This document shows, one piece after another, positions 1-11,060 of a stretch of 64,000 bases of DNA; within the stretch, counting starts at the first letter, position 1, and the number at the start of each line of letters is the position of its first letter. A program made the position numbers and the translations under genes. The stretch lies in contig NC_134707.1 in assembly GCF_043290135.1 (NCBI RefSeq), forward strand, positions 67,509,906 through 67,573,905, read 5' to 3'. The stretch comes from Rhipicephalus microplus (taxonomy: Eukaryota > Arthropoda > Arachnida > Ixodida > Ixodidae). The notes under the pieces are model-generated. The model saw only the letters and a program-made list of their open reading frames with translations, did not search any database and was not told the origin of the DNA.

Positions 1-60
1 AAGATGCAGTCACCGCAGCCAGCTCGAAATATGGGGTGAAAGATATGTACATCTTTAAAA

Positions 61-551
61 AAAATGTGCCGCCATATCCACGAAGTGAATGATGATGAGT
101 GGGCGAAGCTCCGGAGGTAAACCTGGTAAACCATGAATCCTCTGTACATTTTGCCCACTCAATTTTATTACATCGCTCCCCCTAGCGTACGTCACCGCAC
201 TAAATCGAACGATTGCTTTCAACCAATGACACGCGCCATATGTGACATCATTCCTATTTTATAAGATCTCGCGTCTTTCATCAACTACAAGCACCGCTTT
301 CTAGTTTATAACATCTTGCATCTTTTCATCATCAGCTACAAGTACCACCATCTAGTAAACACTACAGGAACTAAACGAGAGGTGGCTACATACAGGAGAC
401 GGTACCGCCATCTAGTGAACACTGCAAGAACTAAACTAGAGGTGGCTACATACAGGGGACGGTACCGCCATCTAGTGAACACTGCAAGAACTAAACTAGA
501 GGTGGCTACATACAGGGGACGCACAGCCCACGCCCTAAGGAGCTTCGCCCC
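61..551. mobile_element. Small non-autonomous element inserted in LINE copy 1
   Basis: This block interrupts the 3' part of LINE copy 1: the LINE reads up to about 60 and resumes at about 552. TAAAA occurs on both sides (56-60 and 552-556) and may be a target-site duplication. GGGCGAAGCTCC at 101-112 is the exact inverse of GGAGCTTCGCCC at 539-550, so the block has a 12-bp inverted repeat near its ends. The left copy lies about 40 bp inside the junction, so the true left boundary is uncertain. It has no credible coding sequence. The interior contains three 60-bp tandem units. A MITE-like or satellite-derived element is the best guess. Confidence 0.5.
344..522. repeat. 60-bp tandem repeat, about 3 units
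   Basis: Three consecutive units with a period of exactly 60 bp, built around GAGGTGGCTACATACAGG and GGTACCGCCATCTAGTGAAC. The first unit differs by a few substitutions and the last is cut at its end. The repeats produce spurious repetitive open frames on both strands. There are no variable spacers, so it is not a CRISPR array. Confidence 0.9.
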
Positions 552-599
552 TAAAACGTGAAAAGTGATTGCAGTTTAAAAAAGGCGATTCCTATCGAT

Positions 600-3500
600 G
601 GGCATGTCATGGTGTAGTGGGAGCTGCTATGGGTAGAGCAGTAAAAAGTGCATTTTTCTTGGAGCCTCTAGCTCATCGCACTGGACGAGAATGCGGAGAA
701 CCGTAACTGGTTCTCCACATATCTCACAATATGGTGGATTTCCGGTAGATAGAAGATATGAAAGTGTAGTGTGTGTATGTCCTGTTCTGAGCCTTGTCAG
801 TGTTACTTTTGTGTGTCGTGATATGATAGAGGCAGCCAACTACCAAGTTTCCGCTTATTAGCACAGAGTTTATTCCTGTGTGTCCATCCCACATGCTCTG
901 CGAATACCCCCTGAGCTTTCGTTTTAGAAAAAAAAACAAGTGCAGGGATTGATATTGATGCATTGGAAGTAGTGTCAATGTTGGAATAAGCCAGCTTGTC
1001 GGCCAAGATGTTTCCTTGTACTCTCGGTGCCCTGGCACCCAGCAGACAACGGCATGCTGTTTTGATGTGTACAGTGTGCACGGAAGCGAGTAAAGTGACA
1101 CCAGCAAGGGGTTCTTGTATGTTTAAAAGGTTTTCAGGGCTTGAACCACACTTAGGGAATCTTTGTACATAACGCCCATTGTAATTTTGTCTGTTGATGT
1201 ATTTTATTACTGCCAGCATTGCGTAAGCTTCTGGTAAAAAATGCTTGCATCATGATGAAGAACGCTGGCCGCGGACAGGATTGGCCTACCGGTGCATATG
1301 ACACAGAAGTCTTGGACATTGAGGCATCAGGGCATGTGTATTTATGTTGTAGTTCTAGGCAGTACTTATGTATTGTGCAAGTGGTGCATGCTCTATGACT
1401 TCAACAAAAGAGACGTCACAGTTTATAAGCTGACACAGCTATGGTGGAAGATATGCTGCAGGAGCCATCAAACTGTGTTTGTGAAGAGGCACATCTGTTT
1501 CTTCGGCCAGGCCCCTTACATGGAGCGAATAGGGCTGCCTCAACGAAGGACGGTTCTCGAATAAGGCAGAACAAAACAAATCAATAATTGCGAAATGAGA
1601 GGGGTGTTTCTTGTCTACCTTCACCTCCAGAATTAAAAAAAGACAGGTAACATCTTTGTAGGTTAGCGACCATTGATTCGAATCCACCTACAGGCTCTCC
1701 ACAGGGCTAGTTCAAAAAGCACCCCAAGTGAGGTGAATGCCTGGATGGTGTACAGGTTCAAAAATCTTCAAGGCTTATGGTGTTGCCGACTGGTACATTG
1801 TAGCACCTTAATCAAGGCGTGCACGTACGAGACTTTATATAAGTAATCAGACATTTCTTGCCACTAATCCACGTGGTGCGTGACAACACTTCCAAAATAT
1901 TCATTTTTAAGCACCTGTCTTTTAAATACTGTAAAGGTGGGATGAAGGTTAGTTTTGTTTCTAATATCAGGCCACGAAAATTGTTGTCGGTCTTCACTGA
2001 CAGGTTGATCATGCAGGGAAACGTCAGGCCCCTATTTAGGCAGAACAAGGCGGAAGTGCTCTTTTGCGTGTTGAGTATAAAAGCATTCTCCTCTGCCCAT
2101 TGAAGTACCTTGTTCAAACCTAGTTGAACTTGACGTTGGCACAATGATATGTTGCACAATTCGAAACAAATCTGTACATTATCGACATGTATGCAGTAAA
2201 AATATTACGTGGGAGAAACAGGTGTAACTAAGAAAAGTGTGCAGCTGACTACACCTACTTGTTTCACTCCTGTTTCGTGGACATATATTCGAGATAAGAC
2301 AGTGCAAACTCGGACACGGAATGTACGGTTGGACAGGTAGCTTTCTATGATTGTCAGCATTCTACCCCGAACACCTAAAGGTGACATGCCTCGCAATGCG
2401 CCGAAACCCCCCGTAGTGTCATATGCCTTTCCATATCGAGGAACACAGAAAAAATTTGTATATGAACAAAAGCATCACGAATTTGTGCCTCAATACGGAC
2501 AAGGTGGTCAGTGGTAGACCGAGCCTCTCGAAACACACCCTGGTATGGGTCAAGTAGGCCAACAATTTTAAGGCAGTGCATCAGGCGCCTGTTAATCATT
2601 TTCTTAAAGACCTTGCAAAGACAGCTGGTTAACGCTATTGGCCGGTAGCTGGAAACTGAGGCCGGGTCTTTGCCTTGTATCAGAATTGTGATAACGATAG
2701 CTTCCTTCCAGGCTGAGGGTAGCTCGCCGGAAGACCATATCGCATTATACAGGGAGAGGAGGGCTTTCTGTGTGTCAGTGGGCAGGTTTTTTAACACTTC
2801 ATATGCCAAAGCGTCAAGGTCTGTGGTAGATTTACTGCAGCAGGTACGTGAGGCTTGTAATTTAGCCATACAGAAAGGTTCATTGTATGCCTCATGTGTT
2901 CTGGGCTTGCGCTCTAATCTCAGTTTTTTCTATTTTGATTTTGTGTCGTTGGAACGCTTCACTATAGTGCGATGAGCTGGAGACCTGTTTGAAGCGCCCT
3001 CTGAGAGTGTTAGCCTGGTCCTCCAAACTCTTTCCTTTTGTGTTTACTAGAGGAAGTGAATGTGCTTTTCATCCTGCCACTTTACCAACCATGTTCCAGA
3101 CTCTCGACTCATCTGTGTTAGGGAATGCCTGATGAAAATTTGTGCCAATTTTCCCTTCTCGCCTGTCTTCGTCTCCTTCTTTTTTGCGACTTGATGTTCT
3201 TCAACATTATAAGATTATTGGCTGTCGGCGAGTTTCTAAGGAACTTCCATGGTTTTTTTTTCGCGCATCACAGCTCTCATTATTCCATCATGGGAATCGT
3301 CGTTTGCCTCATGGTCCACATGTTTGGGGAATACATTTCGTTGCTGATTCAATCAAGAAAGCTCTAAAGTAGCACACAGCACCCTGTATGCTCAACGCCG
3401 CCATGTAAGTCCAAGTAATAGAGTCATATTTTGAAACTTTTCCCAATAGGCTTTGTCAGTGAGCCATTTGGGAACCTGTGCAGGACATGTATTTGTTATT

Positions 3501-4140
3501 GATGGGCCAATAACGACAGAAAAATGGTCGTTACCTTATGGATTATGAATCACTTCTCATTAAATAGAGGCAGGAGTGAGGGGGTTGTTATGCTGAGTTC
3601 TATTATTGAGTACGTATTCTTAGTGATGTTGTTATACGTTGTCTCGTTTTGATTCAAGAAGCACGCACCGGAAGAAAAAAGGAACTGTTGAATTAGGCGA
3701 CCTCGCGCATTGCAGCAAGAGTTACCCCAGAGGCTACCATGTGCAATAAAGTCCGCTAGAACTAGGTATGGTTCTGGAAGCTTGTCTATGAGGAACTGGA
3801 ATTCGTGCTTTTCAAGACAGTGTTGTGGACGTTTGTAGAGAGAGCAGATGGTGACGACCTTAATCAAAACAACTGCTCGAACAGCCGCCAGCTCAAGAGA
3901 TGTTTGTAATGATAGGTGTGTGCATGCAATACTTGAATGACTATAATGACAACACCACTGGATGGCACAATGGCATCATTCCGGTGATTCCGAAAAATGA
4001 CGTATTGACGTAAAAAGTTGGTTTGTTTAGACTTCAGGAGTGTCTCTTTAGGCACAGCGCGTTAGGTGTATGTTTGTATAAAAGTTCTTGGATATCGTCG
4101 AGATTTCTCAGCAGTCCTCTGACGTTCCATTGTAGTATTT
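600..4140 (-). pseudogene. LINE copy 1 ORF2 (endonuclease-RT-RNase H), broken
   Basis: Reverse-transcriptase polyprotein in many frames. Recognisable blocks in coding order: endonuclease start near 4140-3870; the endonuclease core near 3760-3700, where the usual DLNAHNGLWG block reads DFIAHGSLWG, so key residues are lost; the RT block SYRPIALTSCLCKVF near 2660-2620; the post-template block GVKQVGVVSCTLF near 2260-2230; and the C-terminal motif CEICGEPVTVL near 730-680. The catalytic YVDD position near 2190 reads HVDN. Several frameshifts separate these blocks. The protein would nick DNA, reverse transcribe element RNA and remove RNA with RNase H, but this copy cannot encode it. Confidence 0.8.
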
Positions 4141-4159
4141 GTGTTATTTTATTGTTGCA

Positions 4160-5452
4160 AGGTGCTGTGTGTAAAAAAAGGCTGCGTTATGTAAAGGATC
4201 TTTTGGGGCCCTGTGATTTGGGGTTTCTCTTTTTTGGCACGCTTCATGGTTTTGCGCCTATCCGTCGGCGTCTGAGGCGCCAGAGGAATGGGACTTGTAT
4301 CGATCACGTCTTGTTAGGTAGTGGATGGTGCTTGCTCGGCAGGCACGTTCACATAACTTTTGCACCTAACTGTGCTTGCAGTGGTCCGAGGTCCAGCAGA
4401 CACGCAGGTCTGCCGACCATGTTTGTCAGATGGCGGAGCAGTACAGGCTGCTCCAGCCGTGGGCGCTGGTGGCACAGCTGCGGCCACAATCTGTGTGACG
4501 TTGGCAGGGGCAGAAACATGTGGCGCGGCGCCCCGGCACGTCACATCTGCAAAGGAGGCATACGAGGGTTTGTGCAGCAAAAATCGTTTACGTGCTTCTT
4601 TGAATGACAAATTGAATTCGACCTTTAGTTCTACTTTTTGTTTTTCTTTTTTCCATGTGGGGCATGATCGCGAGTACGTAGCGTGATCTCCTTCACAGTA
4701 CGAAAATGAGTTGTTTCTGAGGTGCAGTTGTCGCATATGTGTTGCATGAATGCACACTTTGCGCAAGTGGCGTGCCCTCTGCAACTCTGCGATCCATACC
4801 CGAAACGTTTACACTTGAAACATCGACGAGGATAGGGAATGTAAGGTCTTAGACGGCGCTTAGAATAGCCGGTTTCAATTGATGCTGGTTGGTCACTGGT
4901 TCCGAAGGTAACTAATAAAAGTTTTTAGGGGTCTGTTTGTTATCACACTTGATTACTATTCTTTGTTTCTTTACAATATTTTAATCTTCCCATCTTTCTA
5001 ACAGTTCGCTTTCACTAAGAATGATAAGATCATCATCAGAAAATACCCCACGGACTGCGTTCATAGACCTGCGTAGGCCATGGAAGCAGAAGTGTCCCCA
5101 AATGTTGCAAATCTGGATAGTTTGTAGTATTGAGGTTTGTCACGAACCTGCAGCAGGAGATCGCCACTTCCCATCTTTGCAATTTATAACCTGGACCTAT
5201 TGCTTCGGTGAGAGAGAGTTTTAGAGATGAGAAAAAGTGAAACTGCACGTACTGTGTTCTTTTCATTCTATGAATAACGTGGTACTTTGGGAAGTCAGAT
5301 TTCGGTGTATTGAGCATCAAAGTATCTTCATTGGGCCACCTTTTTGGGGAGTGATCAGGAAAGGAAAATAAATAAACTTTAAAGTTTATTGATTTGCCAT
5401 AAATAAACTTCAAAGTTCTGCAGTGGTACCAGACGCCCACCACCAAGCCCAA
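4160..5452 (-). pseudogene. LINE copy 1 ORF1 (gag-like RNA-binding protein), broken
   Basis: ORF1 in pieces. The N-terminal half (about 5452-5036) aligns by eye with the ORF1 of copies 2 and 4, including the blocks around FPKYHVIHRMKRTQ and LSLTEAIGPGYKLQRW. The C-terminal half (about 4784-4314) keeps YCEGDHATYSRSCPTWKKEKQ and SFKEARKRF, which follow the zinc knuckles in the intact layout. The family binds element RNA through CCHC knuckles. Frame changes between the halves make it non-functional. The plus-strand open frame of 194 codons at 4023-4607 is its antisense shadow. Confidence 0.75.
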
Positions 5453-5480
5453 CTATAGGACGGGGCAAGACGCGTTGAAA

Positions 5481-5517
5481 AGCTGGCGTCGACAGGCATG
5501 TCCTGTCGACGCCAGCT
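5481..5517. repeat. Perfect palindrome in LINE 5' UTR
   Basis: Two perfect 16-bp inverted arms (5481-5496 and 5502-5517) around a 5-base loop CATGT; the left arm begins AGCTGGCGTC. Copies 4 and 7 contain only one arm-equivalent at this place, so the palindrome looks like a local inverted duplication private to copy 1. Confidence 0.85.
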
Positions 5518-6738
5518 GTACAGCGCTGCTATAACCTAATATAGAATAGGCAATACTGGGTATCCACACAAGGTTAACTCTTGCCGACAAGAAATTTGGA
5601 AGCAAACATAACCGAGTAGAAGAGAGGACAGAGAGAAAGTAAGAGACAAAGACAAAGATGTAGGGAGAGTGAGATTCAGAAAAGGCGAGAGCGAATTTCC
5701 TCTTGGTGGGTCCGCCCAGGGGTGTCGTCTACGAGAATCCGGGGCCAAAGGGATGTGTTTCTTCTGCTAGGAGCCTCAAAGGTCCAATCACCTGGCGTCG
5801 GCTCAACCCCCAGGATTCCTTTTTACCCGGACACGGCAAAGCCACGCATGGCTAGGCATGGGAGAGAGTAGAAACTCCGCCGTTCAAACGGAAACGAGGA
5901 AGACGCAGCACACGCGTGAAAACAATCTGTTCCCCGAAGCACAAGACAACTTCACTGTCTAGGCCTCCACTCATGATTCGTCTGCTGTCTAGAACATGTA
6001 TTTCTTGAAATGGACGTGCAAAAACTATTCAGATGCATTTGTTAGGAAAAACAATTAAGGCAGCAGACGCCTTGCCGTAAGACGACACTTCAGGCGAAGG
6101 CGTACTGACGCTAATGGTGAGCGTGCTTTACTACAGAAGCGTAGATTACAGTGTAACATCCATGCGGCCAATCAGATGTGTTGTTAAGTCATGTTTATAT
6201 TTTTGTGTTAGTGTAAAACTTATGAAAACTAAAATAAAAGCAAAATGTATGTACATAAAAGTAAAGATCGTTATAGATATTACCAGATACTCTATTCCGG
6301 CTTTACATAGGACGCTATGGTGAATTAAAGAAAAAACAACAACCGTATTATTATGCCATTTGTGCATTAAATATATTTCTCTGCATTAGGGACTCATGCA
6401 AACACCTTAGACTAAATATTCAACTCAAATCATAAAGTACATGTCACTGAAAGAACAAGCATTGGCCAATAAGAAAGTTTAATCCTAAATGAAATTGTCG
6501 GAAATAGAGCGGCCTTGCCTACGACTTAACCAACTCAAGTACTAAGTCTACTGATAATCATTTGATAGATTTATGACAGCACGAAATAACTGGTGTGTGG
6601 ACTTTTGATGCTGTCATGAGTTTTAATGTGAACGTTACAAGGAAAACTACATTCACTGGGTTTACGCTCACTTGAAAAAATATTCTTGTCATATGTTTCT
6701 TTATGCAAAACTGTCGCAAGAAGTGCGAATAATTTTAC

Positions 6739-6852
6739 CTTCAATGCTTTTTGATTTGCTCCATTTGCCGCTTCATCCGCCCAAACTGGCTTATCGCCCT
6801 TAACGTGACTTAGAGCTGAAACGAAGGCAAGAGAGAGTACAAGAAGCTTCAT
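6739..6852 (-). CDS. HBP-type lipocalin paralogue, exon 1 (rest off window)
   Basis: Exon 1 of a second secreted tick lipocalin, 38 codons starting at the ATG at 6852-6850. It encodes a signal peptide (MKLLVLSLAFVSALSHVKG) followed by DKPVWADEAANGANQ, the mature N-terminus typical of tick histamine-binding proteins. It ends exactly at an AAG followed by a GTAAAA donor at 6738-6733, the same length and splice phase as exon 1 of the complete gene at 47827-47940. The plus-side neighbour of the intron is occupied by LINE copy 1, so exons 2-5 must lie beyond base 1. The frame reads on past the donor into the intron for a while, which is not meaningful. Whether this paralogue is functional cannot be told from one exon. 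Confidence 0.85.
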
Positions 6853-6910
6853 GTTGACTTCCTTCGAGGTAAAGTCGGTGGATTGAGTGCATGTAGACTT
6901 GAAGTTTCCG

Positions 6911-6918
6911 TATTAATA
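6911..6918 (-). promoter_or_regulatory. TATA-like box of left lipocalin paralogue
   Basis: On the minus strand the sequence reads TATTAATA, 59 bp upstream of the ATG. The paralogue has TATAAATA at exactly the same spacing (47999-48006). The single substitution may weaken TBP binding. A second AT-rich block, ACTATATAGG on the plus strand at about 6925, lies just upstream. Confidence 0.5.
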
Positions 6919-7569
6919 CACGGCACTATATAGGATTAACAATGAGGAAACTTGAGGACATCACTGCGTCAATCGATTGGCGACAAGGCACTATTTCTAG
7001 CCTTGTTCGATGGTTGAATGTTTCCGATAATATTACGTACGGCATAAGAAGCATGCTGTAGTTATTATTCATAATCTTTTTCACAAGTTCCCACCCTGAC
7101 ATTTCATGGTTTTCAAGCTCTTCCTTATGAATATAGTTCTTTAAGTACACGTCAAGCGATACGTGTCTACGCGGCAGATATACGACTCAACATCAGAACT
7201 GAACCTGTGTGTGTATTAGACTTTTATCAAGAGGTCCTTTATTTTCAACAGCTTCTAAATGTCATCTGAACCATGAAGACATGCGGCAGGACAAATTCAG
7301 TGAAAATAATGCTGTAAATAAGGCAAACTTTCCCCTGAAGTAAAATAGAGTATCCTATTTTCATAAATTCGTGCTTTCAAATTTATAAGGGTGATTGCGC
7401 ACACATTGCAAAAAAGGGGTTATGATTTTGCTCTAACAACATTGCGTCGAGAAACATTTTTGCTTGTGGCAAGACGCAAATAGTCTATATTAACACCATC
7501 TCGATACACACCTTGCAGAAGCTAATCAGCTGAAAAAATGCGCATATCTTTGAAATTATTCTTGAGAAT
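6919..7569. other. Upstream flank of left lipocalin paralogue
   Basis: Non-coding, AT-rich and homologous to about 48007-48660. No conserved open frame is shared by the two copies. It should contain whatever distal promoter elements the gene pair shares, but no specific motif beyond the TATA-like boxes can be supported. Confidence 0.6.
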
Positions 7570-9330
7570 TGGGCGAACCACTGGGAAGCACTCATGAGAT
7601 GTGTGAAGGGGCAACGAGTGTGCAATACATCATCAGTCTACTCATTAGCCTTACTACAACAACTGCAGGACAAGTGCCTCTTCCATGTCCCGCTGGTCAT
7701 ATCAATCCTCAGCATGCAACACATTGTACCCGCACACGCTATAACATCTGACCACTTAAGTTTCTGTTCACTTATGTTCCTGTCTCTTTCTCACCTTCTC
7801 TGGGAATCCAGTTCATTATTGACCAGTGGTTTTCCGGCCTATGTGCTACGTGCCTGGGCCATGTGATTTTCTTTTAGATTCCAACTATGATATCTTCAAC
7901 CCCAGTTCCCTCACCCACTCTGCTTTCTTCTTGTCTCTTAAGGTTACACATATCATGTTCCTGTCCATCGCTCACTGTGTCGCCCTGAATGTGAGCTGAA
8001 CCCTCCTTGTACACCTGCAGATTTTTGCTTTGTAGTCAAGTATCGGCAAGATGCAGCTGTTATACACTGGTAATCTACCAGTCATGGTTGGAGAATGCTT
8101 GACAAATGTGCTCCACCCCATTTCAATTCTTCTAGCTACTTCTATCTCGCTGTTCGACTGCAAGGTTACTACGTGTTCTTTGTAGGCGTACTCTTCAAGT
8201 GCACTGCTACCTATCTCAAAGCGCTATTCTTTTCCGAGGATAATATATATTACTTTCGCTTTTTTCGAAGTAAATTTAGAACCTGCCTTTCTGCTTATTT
8301 CAGTGATCATGAATTGTTATTCATCCCCGGAATTACTCCGCAATGCAATGTCATCGGCGAAGTGCAGGTTACTAAGGTACTCTTCATTACCTCGAGCCCC
8401 GCCGCGGTGGTCTAGTGGCTAAGGCACTCGGCTGCTGACCCGCAGGGCGCGGGTTCGAATCCCGGCAGCAGCGGCTGCATTTCCGATGGAGGCGGAAATG
8501 TTGTAGGCCCGTGTGCTCAGATTTAGGTGCACGTTAAAGAACCCCAGGTGGTCTAAATTTCCGGAGCCCTCCACTACGGCGTCTCTCATAATCATATAGT
8601 GGTTTTGGGACGTTAAACCCCATATATCAATCAAATCAATTCATTACCTCGATTCCCTAACACTTGCCTTTGTAATGTCTCTGAGAACCTCCTTTAAACA
8701 TGCGGTAAATAGCATCGGGTAAGCCGTGTCTTCTCGTTTTACAATCTTCTTTACCTGTCGTCTGTCGCTTTTGATATGAAGCTCTATGGCGGCAACTGAT
8801 TGTCTGTAGATTTTTTTTTCAAGATGTTTTATATGTTTCATCGACACCCTGATTCCTCAGTGTCTGCATGACAGCTGATATCTATAATGAATAAAATGCT
8901 TTCTCGTAATCTATGAATCATACGTATAGTGATGGGGTGTATTCCCAGCATTCCTGCAGTACAGTATACACGATGTGTTCTTGCCACTTCGCGCAACCTG
9001 AAGTTTGGCGTGGCGGGTAGCTTGTTCCGAGTTGCAGTTTTACCTCGGCTTCCTGAGATCTCGCCTCAGGACTTGCTTTTTGTATACGTATGCATTGACT
9101 ACCGTATGCCACGCTCTGGCTCCGGAGTAGCAGGTCGTTGTTGGCGTTGCCGCTTCGCGATGCAGCGGTGAAAGATCTTTCAAGATCGCTTGCATTCATG
9201 ACAGAAAAATTGCTTGGTCTTAAAATTCTTATTCGTGACTGTCATCGTCATTTCCGGTAGTGGGCACCTTGCATGAGCTTTGCTGAATAACGGAAAAGAC
9301 ACAGCACACCAGCCTAGAGCGTAATGTGCT
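7570..9330 (-). pseudogene. RTE-type LINE reverse transcriptase remnant (unit 1)
   Basis: Old, frameshifted RT on the minus strand. Blocks in coding order: the 5' part near 9200-8930 with EHIVYTVLQECWEYTPSLYV; palm block near 8910 resembling FIDYEKAF; ELHIKSDRRQVKK near 8790-8745; MLFTACLKEVLRDI near 8715-8670; the catalytic block YLSNLHFADDIAL near 8375-8340; and C-terminal EVARRIEMGWSTFVKHSP near 8145-8090 followed by LPVYNSCILPILDYKAKI near 8070-8015. These are typical of RTE-clade RTs, with no RNase H seen. It is interrupted by the SINE at 8396-8639 and is shared with unit 2, so it predates the duplication. Confidence 0.75.
8396..8639 (+). mobile_element. tRNA-derived SINE (Ruka-like)
   Basis: A 244-bp SINE with a tRNA-like head. 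The A-box-like TGGTCTAGTGG is at 8408-8418 and the B box GGTTCGAATCC at 8452-8462. A body follows, containing TGCACGTTAAAGAACCCCAG, and an A/T-rich end near ATCAATCAAATCAA. It is flanked by a perfect 13-bp target-site duplication TTCATTACCTCGA (8383-8395 and 8640-8652). The homologous site in unit 2 (about 49480-49500) is empty, so it inserted after the duplication. Resemblance to the tick Ruka family is from memory of that family's structure. Confidence 0.9.
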
Positions 9331-9904
9331 CTATACATGAAAATTTTCAACCCTAAATATCACGTGGCTGCCATACTTGTACCTTGGCCATTCTCACTTA
9401 CTTCAGCTGAAGCTTCCTCAAAGGTGATCTTCTGTTTATTTATTCTGTATTCTTAATTCATAAGACACTCCGCAGTGCCTGAAGGCATTTCAGCAGAGGG
9501 CTTGCATCAATATGTGAATTAAATATTTGTGCGCACACAAATACAACGTTGTTCATACATGAATAACTAAAATACACCTTGCTTCGCGCCTATAATATTA
9601 TTCTGTTCCTAAATAAATACACCATCATTCAGGTTACAGTACAAGATTACAGCACTGAATAAAATTAGTCTTCATTCCCAATATGAACTTGCTTTTCTGT
9701 TAGCGTATTTTAATGTTTATTTGTTCGGAAAAAATGAATTGGCATACACGTTTCTTTTAGCTGAGTATTCCAATATTTTACAACTAGGATGAAAGCGTTT
9801 CGAAATAGAATGAAGTTTGCGTAAGTAGAACATTCTGATAATTGTAGTTTAATATAATAAACCGTATAAAAAATTTTCATCTCCATTTGTTAATGCGGTT
9901 CTAG
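9331..9904. other. AT-rich flank, no gene seen
   Basis: Non-coding sequence homologous to about 56600-56713, 58717-59050, 60115-60198 and 62984-63068 of unit 2. It serves as the empty-site reference showing where LINE copies 5 and 6 and the Penelope copy landed in unit 2. Nothing else was recognised. Confidence 0.6.
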
Positions 9905-11060
9905 CTTAGATTTCATTGCAGTGCAGCTCTTCCTCCTTCCGTACCGTCCCTAGGCGAACCCGGCTACACGATTTTGTACTTGTTCAAGAGCAGCAATGAA
10001 GGGTACCTCAGTGGGGTCCCACGTGACACAACCGTATTGCAAGGGACTTATGAAAGTGTGTAAGCCATACGTTTTAAATTGGCATGCCAACAACGCAAGT
10101 TCCTTTGAAAGAGATTTATACCTTACCAGCTTTGGATATGAGAGTGTCCACCCGTGACTTCTCTGAACATTTAAAATATATTAGCACACCTAGGTATTTG
10201 TATGTATCATCTTTTTTATCTGTAAATGGTTCAGGCGGTACCATGACGGAAATAGTTTATTCCTTTTTGTAAAAGAAATATATAGACACCTTGTTCTGTT
10301 CAAACATTTTTTTTCGTTTTCATACACCAGCTAAGAATGAGTGATGACTATTGCTGAAGTTCTCATGCATCACTGTGATTAGAAATTCTTAGTACACGAC
10401 ACATTCGTCAGCAAATAACGGTATAGAAATTTAAATTCTTGCAGAGGTAGCACTATAAAAAATAAAAAATATTAGCAGACCCGGAACGGAGCCCTCAGAT
10501 ACCCCTAAAATAAAATATGCGTATTCGAAGCATTTCCCCTTCATGACTACGGTTTGTCCTCTTTGAGAAATTTACCATTGCAATCAATTGAAAATAGTCC
10601 TATGAATGTTTAGGCCGGCAAGTTAGAACAATAATGTGAGCTTTACATGGTGTGAAAATCTTTAAAAATATTGAAGAACGCACCCTCAACCTATCCTACA
10701 CTGTCTACGCCTGATATCGCATCGTGATAAAACTCTACTAATTGCGTTGTGCAAGACAGTCCTTTTTGATCATTTTTCTACTTGTCAATGAGTACAGTAT
10801 GATTGGTAAAACAAATATTAATTGTTCTTGTGAAATGCGTTCAAGTATTTTGCTAGTAATTGAGGTAAGCGATATTGGTCTATGGTTACCACTGTCCTTT
10901 TTTGAATCATATTATTTATTGGCACCACGTGCGCAATCTTCAGGTCATGTGTTAAGGTATCTCTCACTGAATATCTTTAAAAATTGCACACATGTACATA
11001 AAACTTTGCCCCTCACAACGCGGAGAAATTTCGTCTGGATCACTAGATTTACGTAAATGA
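9905..11060 (-). pseudogene. CR1/Jockey-like reverse transcriptase remnant
   Basis: Heavily decayed RT on the minus strand. Near 10905-10830 the frame reads NHRPISLTSITSKILERI, the classic RT block. Near 10418-10398 it reads LFADEC, a catalytic FADD block with the second Asp replaced by Glu. Near 10045-9950 it reads WDPTEVPFIAALEQVQNRVAGF, matching the C-terminal thumb of CR1/Jockey-like elements. Stops and frameshifts lie between the blocks. It belongs to a different family from the I-like and RTE-like LINEs here. Confidence 0.6.

Larger units (their letters stand above)
1..5884 (-). mobile_element. I-like LINE, copy 1 (3' end off window)
   Basis: Degenerate non-LTR retrotransposon read on the minus strand. 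In element order it shows a 5' UTR (about 5453-5884), a gag-like ORF1 (about 5250-4160), and an ORF2 with AP endonuclease (about 4140-3540), endonuclease/RT linker, RT (about 2870-1810), RNase H and a C-terminal Cys motif (about 1700-600). The same order and similar sequence recur in copy 4 (49945-55784), which sets the full length. The 5' end stops near 5884, where homology with 46985 onward begins, so this copy is slightly 5'-truncated compared with copy 4. The 3' UTR runs off the left edge. It sits in intron 1 of the left lipocalin paralogue, antisense to nothing and parallel to the gene. Many stops and frameshifts make it inactive. Clade assignment to I-like rests on domain order, not a tree. 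Confidence 0.85.
5884..9900. other. Duplicated unit 1 (lipocalin locus, left copy)
   Basis: This segment is alignable by eye, base for base with small indels, to 46985-49944, then 55785-55900, 56500-56713, 58717-59050, 60115-60198 and 62976-63068. It contains the end of intron 1, exon 1, promoter and upstream flank of a lipocalin gene, then an old RTE-type LINE remnant and AT-rich flank. Shared single-copy landmarks include the block near 6110-6190 versus 47215-47290, the exon 1 pair, and GAAGCTAATCAGCTG at about 7517 versus 48608. The homology crosses gene, promoter and repeat alike, which means a genomic duplication and not independent insertions. Confidence 0.85.

Noticed and set aside
344..522. 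CRISPR-like array
   Set aside because: The repeats are contiguous with no variable spacers, and the genome is eukaryotic.
336..561. Repetitive small proteins on both strands
   Set aside because: Both are readings of the same exact 60-bp tandem repeat.
4023..4607. 194-codon plus-strand open frame
   Set aside because: Antisense of the LINE copy 1 ORF1 C-terminal region, which is recognisable on the minus strand.
6571..6738. Extension of the left lipocalin exon beyond 6739
   Set aside because: The frame stays open but leaves the family sequence exactly at a GTAAAA donor that is conserved in the paralogue; it is intron.
8405..8475. A tRNA gene
   Set aside because: It has A and B boxes but continues into a SINE body and is flanked by a target-site duplication; it is a SINE head.
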